Below, in pieces: positions 63,533 through 64,000 of a DNA stretch of 64,000 nt. Under the pieces are notes generated by a model, which was not told where the DNA came from, ran no database searches, and worked only from the letters and a program-made list of their open reading frames with translations. Origin of the DNA: Sphingobium sp. SYK-6 (lineage in GTDB: Bacteria; Pseudomonadota; Alphaproteobacteria; Sphingomonadales; Sphingomonadaceae); assembly GCF_000283515.1 (NCBI RefSeq), contig NC_015976.1, forward strand, positions 2,884,501 to 2,948,500, read 5' to 3'. The position numbers and the translations under genes were made by a program. The first letter of the stretch is position 1, and every line of letters begins with the position of its first letter.

Positions 63533-64000
63533 GTCAGCCCCTTCAACATGGCTGCGCCAAAGCCGATAACGGCCGTGCCCACGAGTACGGCCGTCGCGCG
63601 CAGGATGCGGCTGTCGGCAAGGGTCCATGCCATTGCACTCCCCCAGGCAAATGGCACGATCAGGCCACCGATCAGCAGCCGTGTCTGAATTTCACCGGGC
63701 GCCCAGACGGCATAGCTGATCCCCAGCCCCATGGCCGCCACCATGCCGATGGGGCCGGCGAGCGACCAGCGCAAGGTGGTGCGCCACGCGCTTGGTGCCC
63801 GCTCTGCAGGCTCCGGGGCCAGCCCTTCCCGCGCGGCACGGCCTGCCCGGGCGGGACGGAGCGTATAGCCCGAAGCGATGACTCCGAGTGCCACGACGGA
63901 CAGCAGCGTCACCGCCACGAACGGGCCGCGCGCCTCGCCGATCGCCCATGCCGGCCAAAGCAATGTGACGACGAGCAGAGCAAGCCCCACCGAGCGCCAA
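63529..64000 (-). CDS. Membrane protein, 5' end beyond the window
   Basis: At least 153 residues, open to the window edge (WRSVGLALLVVTLLWPAWAI). Four membrane segments are visible, including SLAGPIGMVAAMGLGISYAV and AVLVGTAVIGFGAAML, separated by an Arg/Ala/Pro-rich loop. In iron-uptake loci a small membrane protein of this kind often precedes the PepSY gene. A GTG at 63990 could be an internal start, but the frame continues upstream. Confidence 0.6.
   Translation of the reverse strand, partial: WRSVGLALLVVTLLWPAWAIGEARGPFVAVTLLSVVALGVIASGYTLRPARAGRAAREGLAPEPAERAPSAWRTTLRWSLAGPIGMVAAMGLGISYAVWAPGEIQTRLLIGGLIVPFAWGSAMAWTLADSRILRATAVLVGTAVIGFGAAMLKGLT

Overview
The window looks like a chromosomal segment of a sphingomonad (Sphingomonadaceae, Alphaproteobacteria). 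It is GC-rich and carries TonB-dependent receptors (TBDTs) with FecI/FecR partners, a lasso-peptide locus of the Sphingobium/Asticcacaulis type, a carotenoid-oxygenase-family operon, PaoABC-type aldehyde oxidoreductase genes and many ATGA-type gene overlaps. All calls are made by eye from the sequence; no database search was run.

Layout. 1-0.5 kb: a small heat-shock protein. 1.2-6.3 kb: a compact DNA-modification and defence cluster (C5 cytosine methyltransferase, Vsr nickase, GHKL/MORC-like ATPase, an unassigned protein with methyltransferase-like motifs, and a convergent HNH nuclease). 6.6-7.9 kb: a nucleotidyltransferase-HEPN protein and a stand-alone sigma-4-like mini-protein. 8.3-17.2 kb: a lasso-peptide locus. 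One arm holds ECF sigma factor, FecR, TBDT and lasso isopeptidase; the opposite arm holds a 43-residue precursor not called by length-limited gene finding, the fused RRE/B protease and the asparagine-synthetase-like cyclase. There is no ABC exporter, as is usual for isopeptidase-type lasso clusters.

17.5-30.5 kb: an accessory region full of broken genes (MobF relaxase, a second isopeptidase C-terminus, a nuclease domain, Fic, formylglycine-generating enzyme, integrase starts, TBDT, sulfite dehydrogenase, DUF1810, IS5). Three diverged copies of an integrase-upstream/tRNA-end-like repeat divide it into modules. The intact cargo is an AbiEi/AbiEii toxin-antitoxin pair framed by two similar 34-bp palindromes, and a retron: an AT-rich reverse transcriptase and a nucleoside-deoxyribosyltransferase-like effector, preceded by a structured msr-msd-like RNA with a 19-bp perfect stem.

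30.5-42.5 kb: paoABC, rlmJ, then a MacAB-like ABC efflux operon facing an NtrC-type response regulator. The two are separated by a mirror-image pair of sigma-54 promoters; the cognate kinase has been cut off by an IS5 remnant. 42.5-45.5 kb: a folate-independent methionine synthase pair (mesD frameshifted, mesX) under an ArsR-methyltransferase fusion. 45.8-49.9 kb: a GAF/Fis regulator and an alcohol oxidation operon (aldehyde dehydrogenase, AdhP-like dehydrogenase, DUF779).

50.4-62.0 kb: catabolic genes. A divergent MarR regulator and two DUF3237 proteins adjoin a six-gene operon (TBDT, exported MmgE/PrpD-like protein, carotenoid-oxygenase-family dioxygenase, MFS transporter, NTF2-like protein, alpha/beta hydrolase) preceded by a LysR gene. 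This suggests uptake, cleavage and processing of a lignostilbene- or apocarotenoid-like compound. 62.0-64.0 kb: a PepSY-type membrane protein and the start of another membrane protein, as found near iron-uptake loci.
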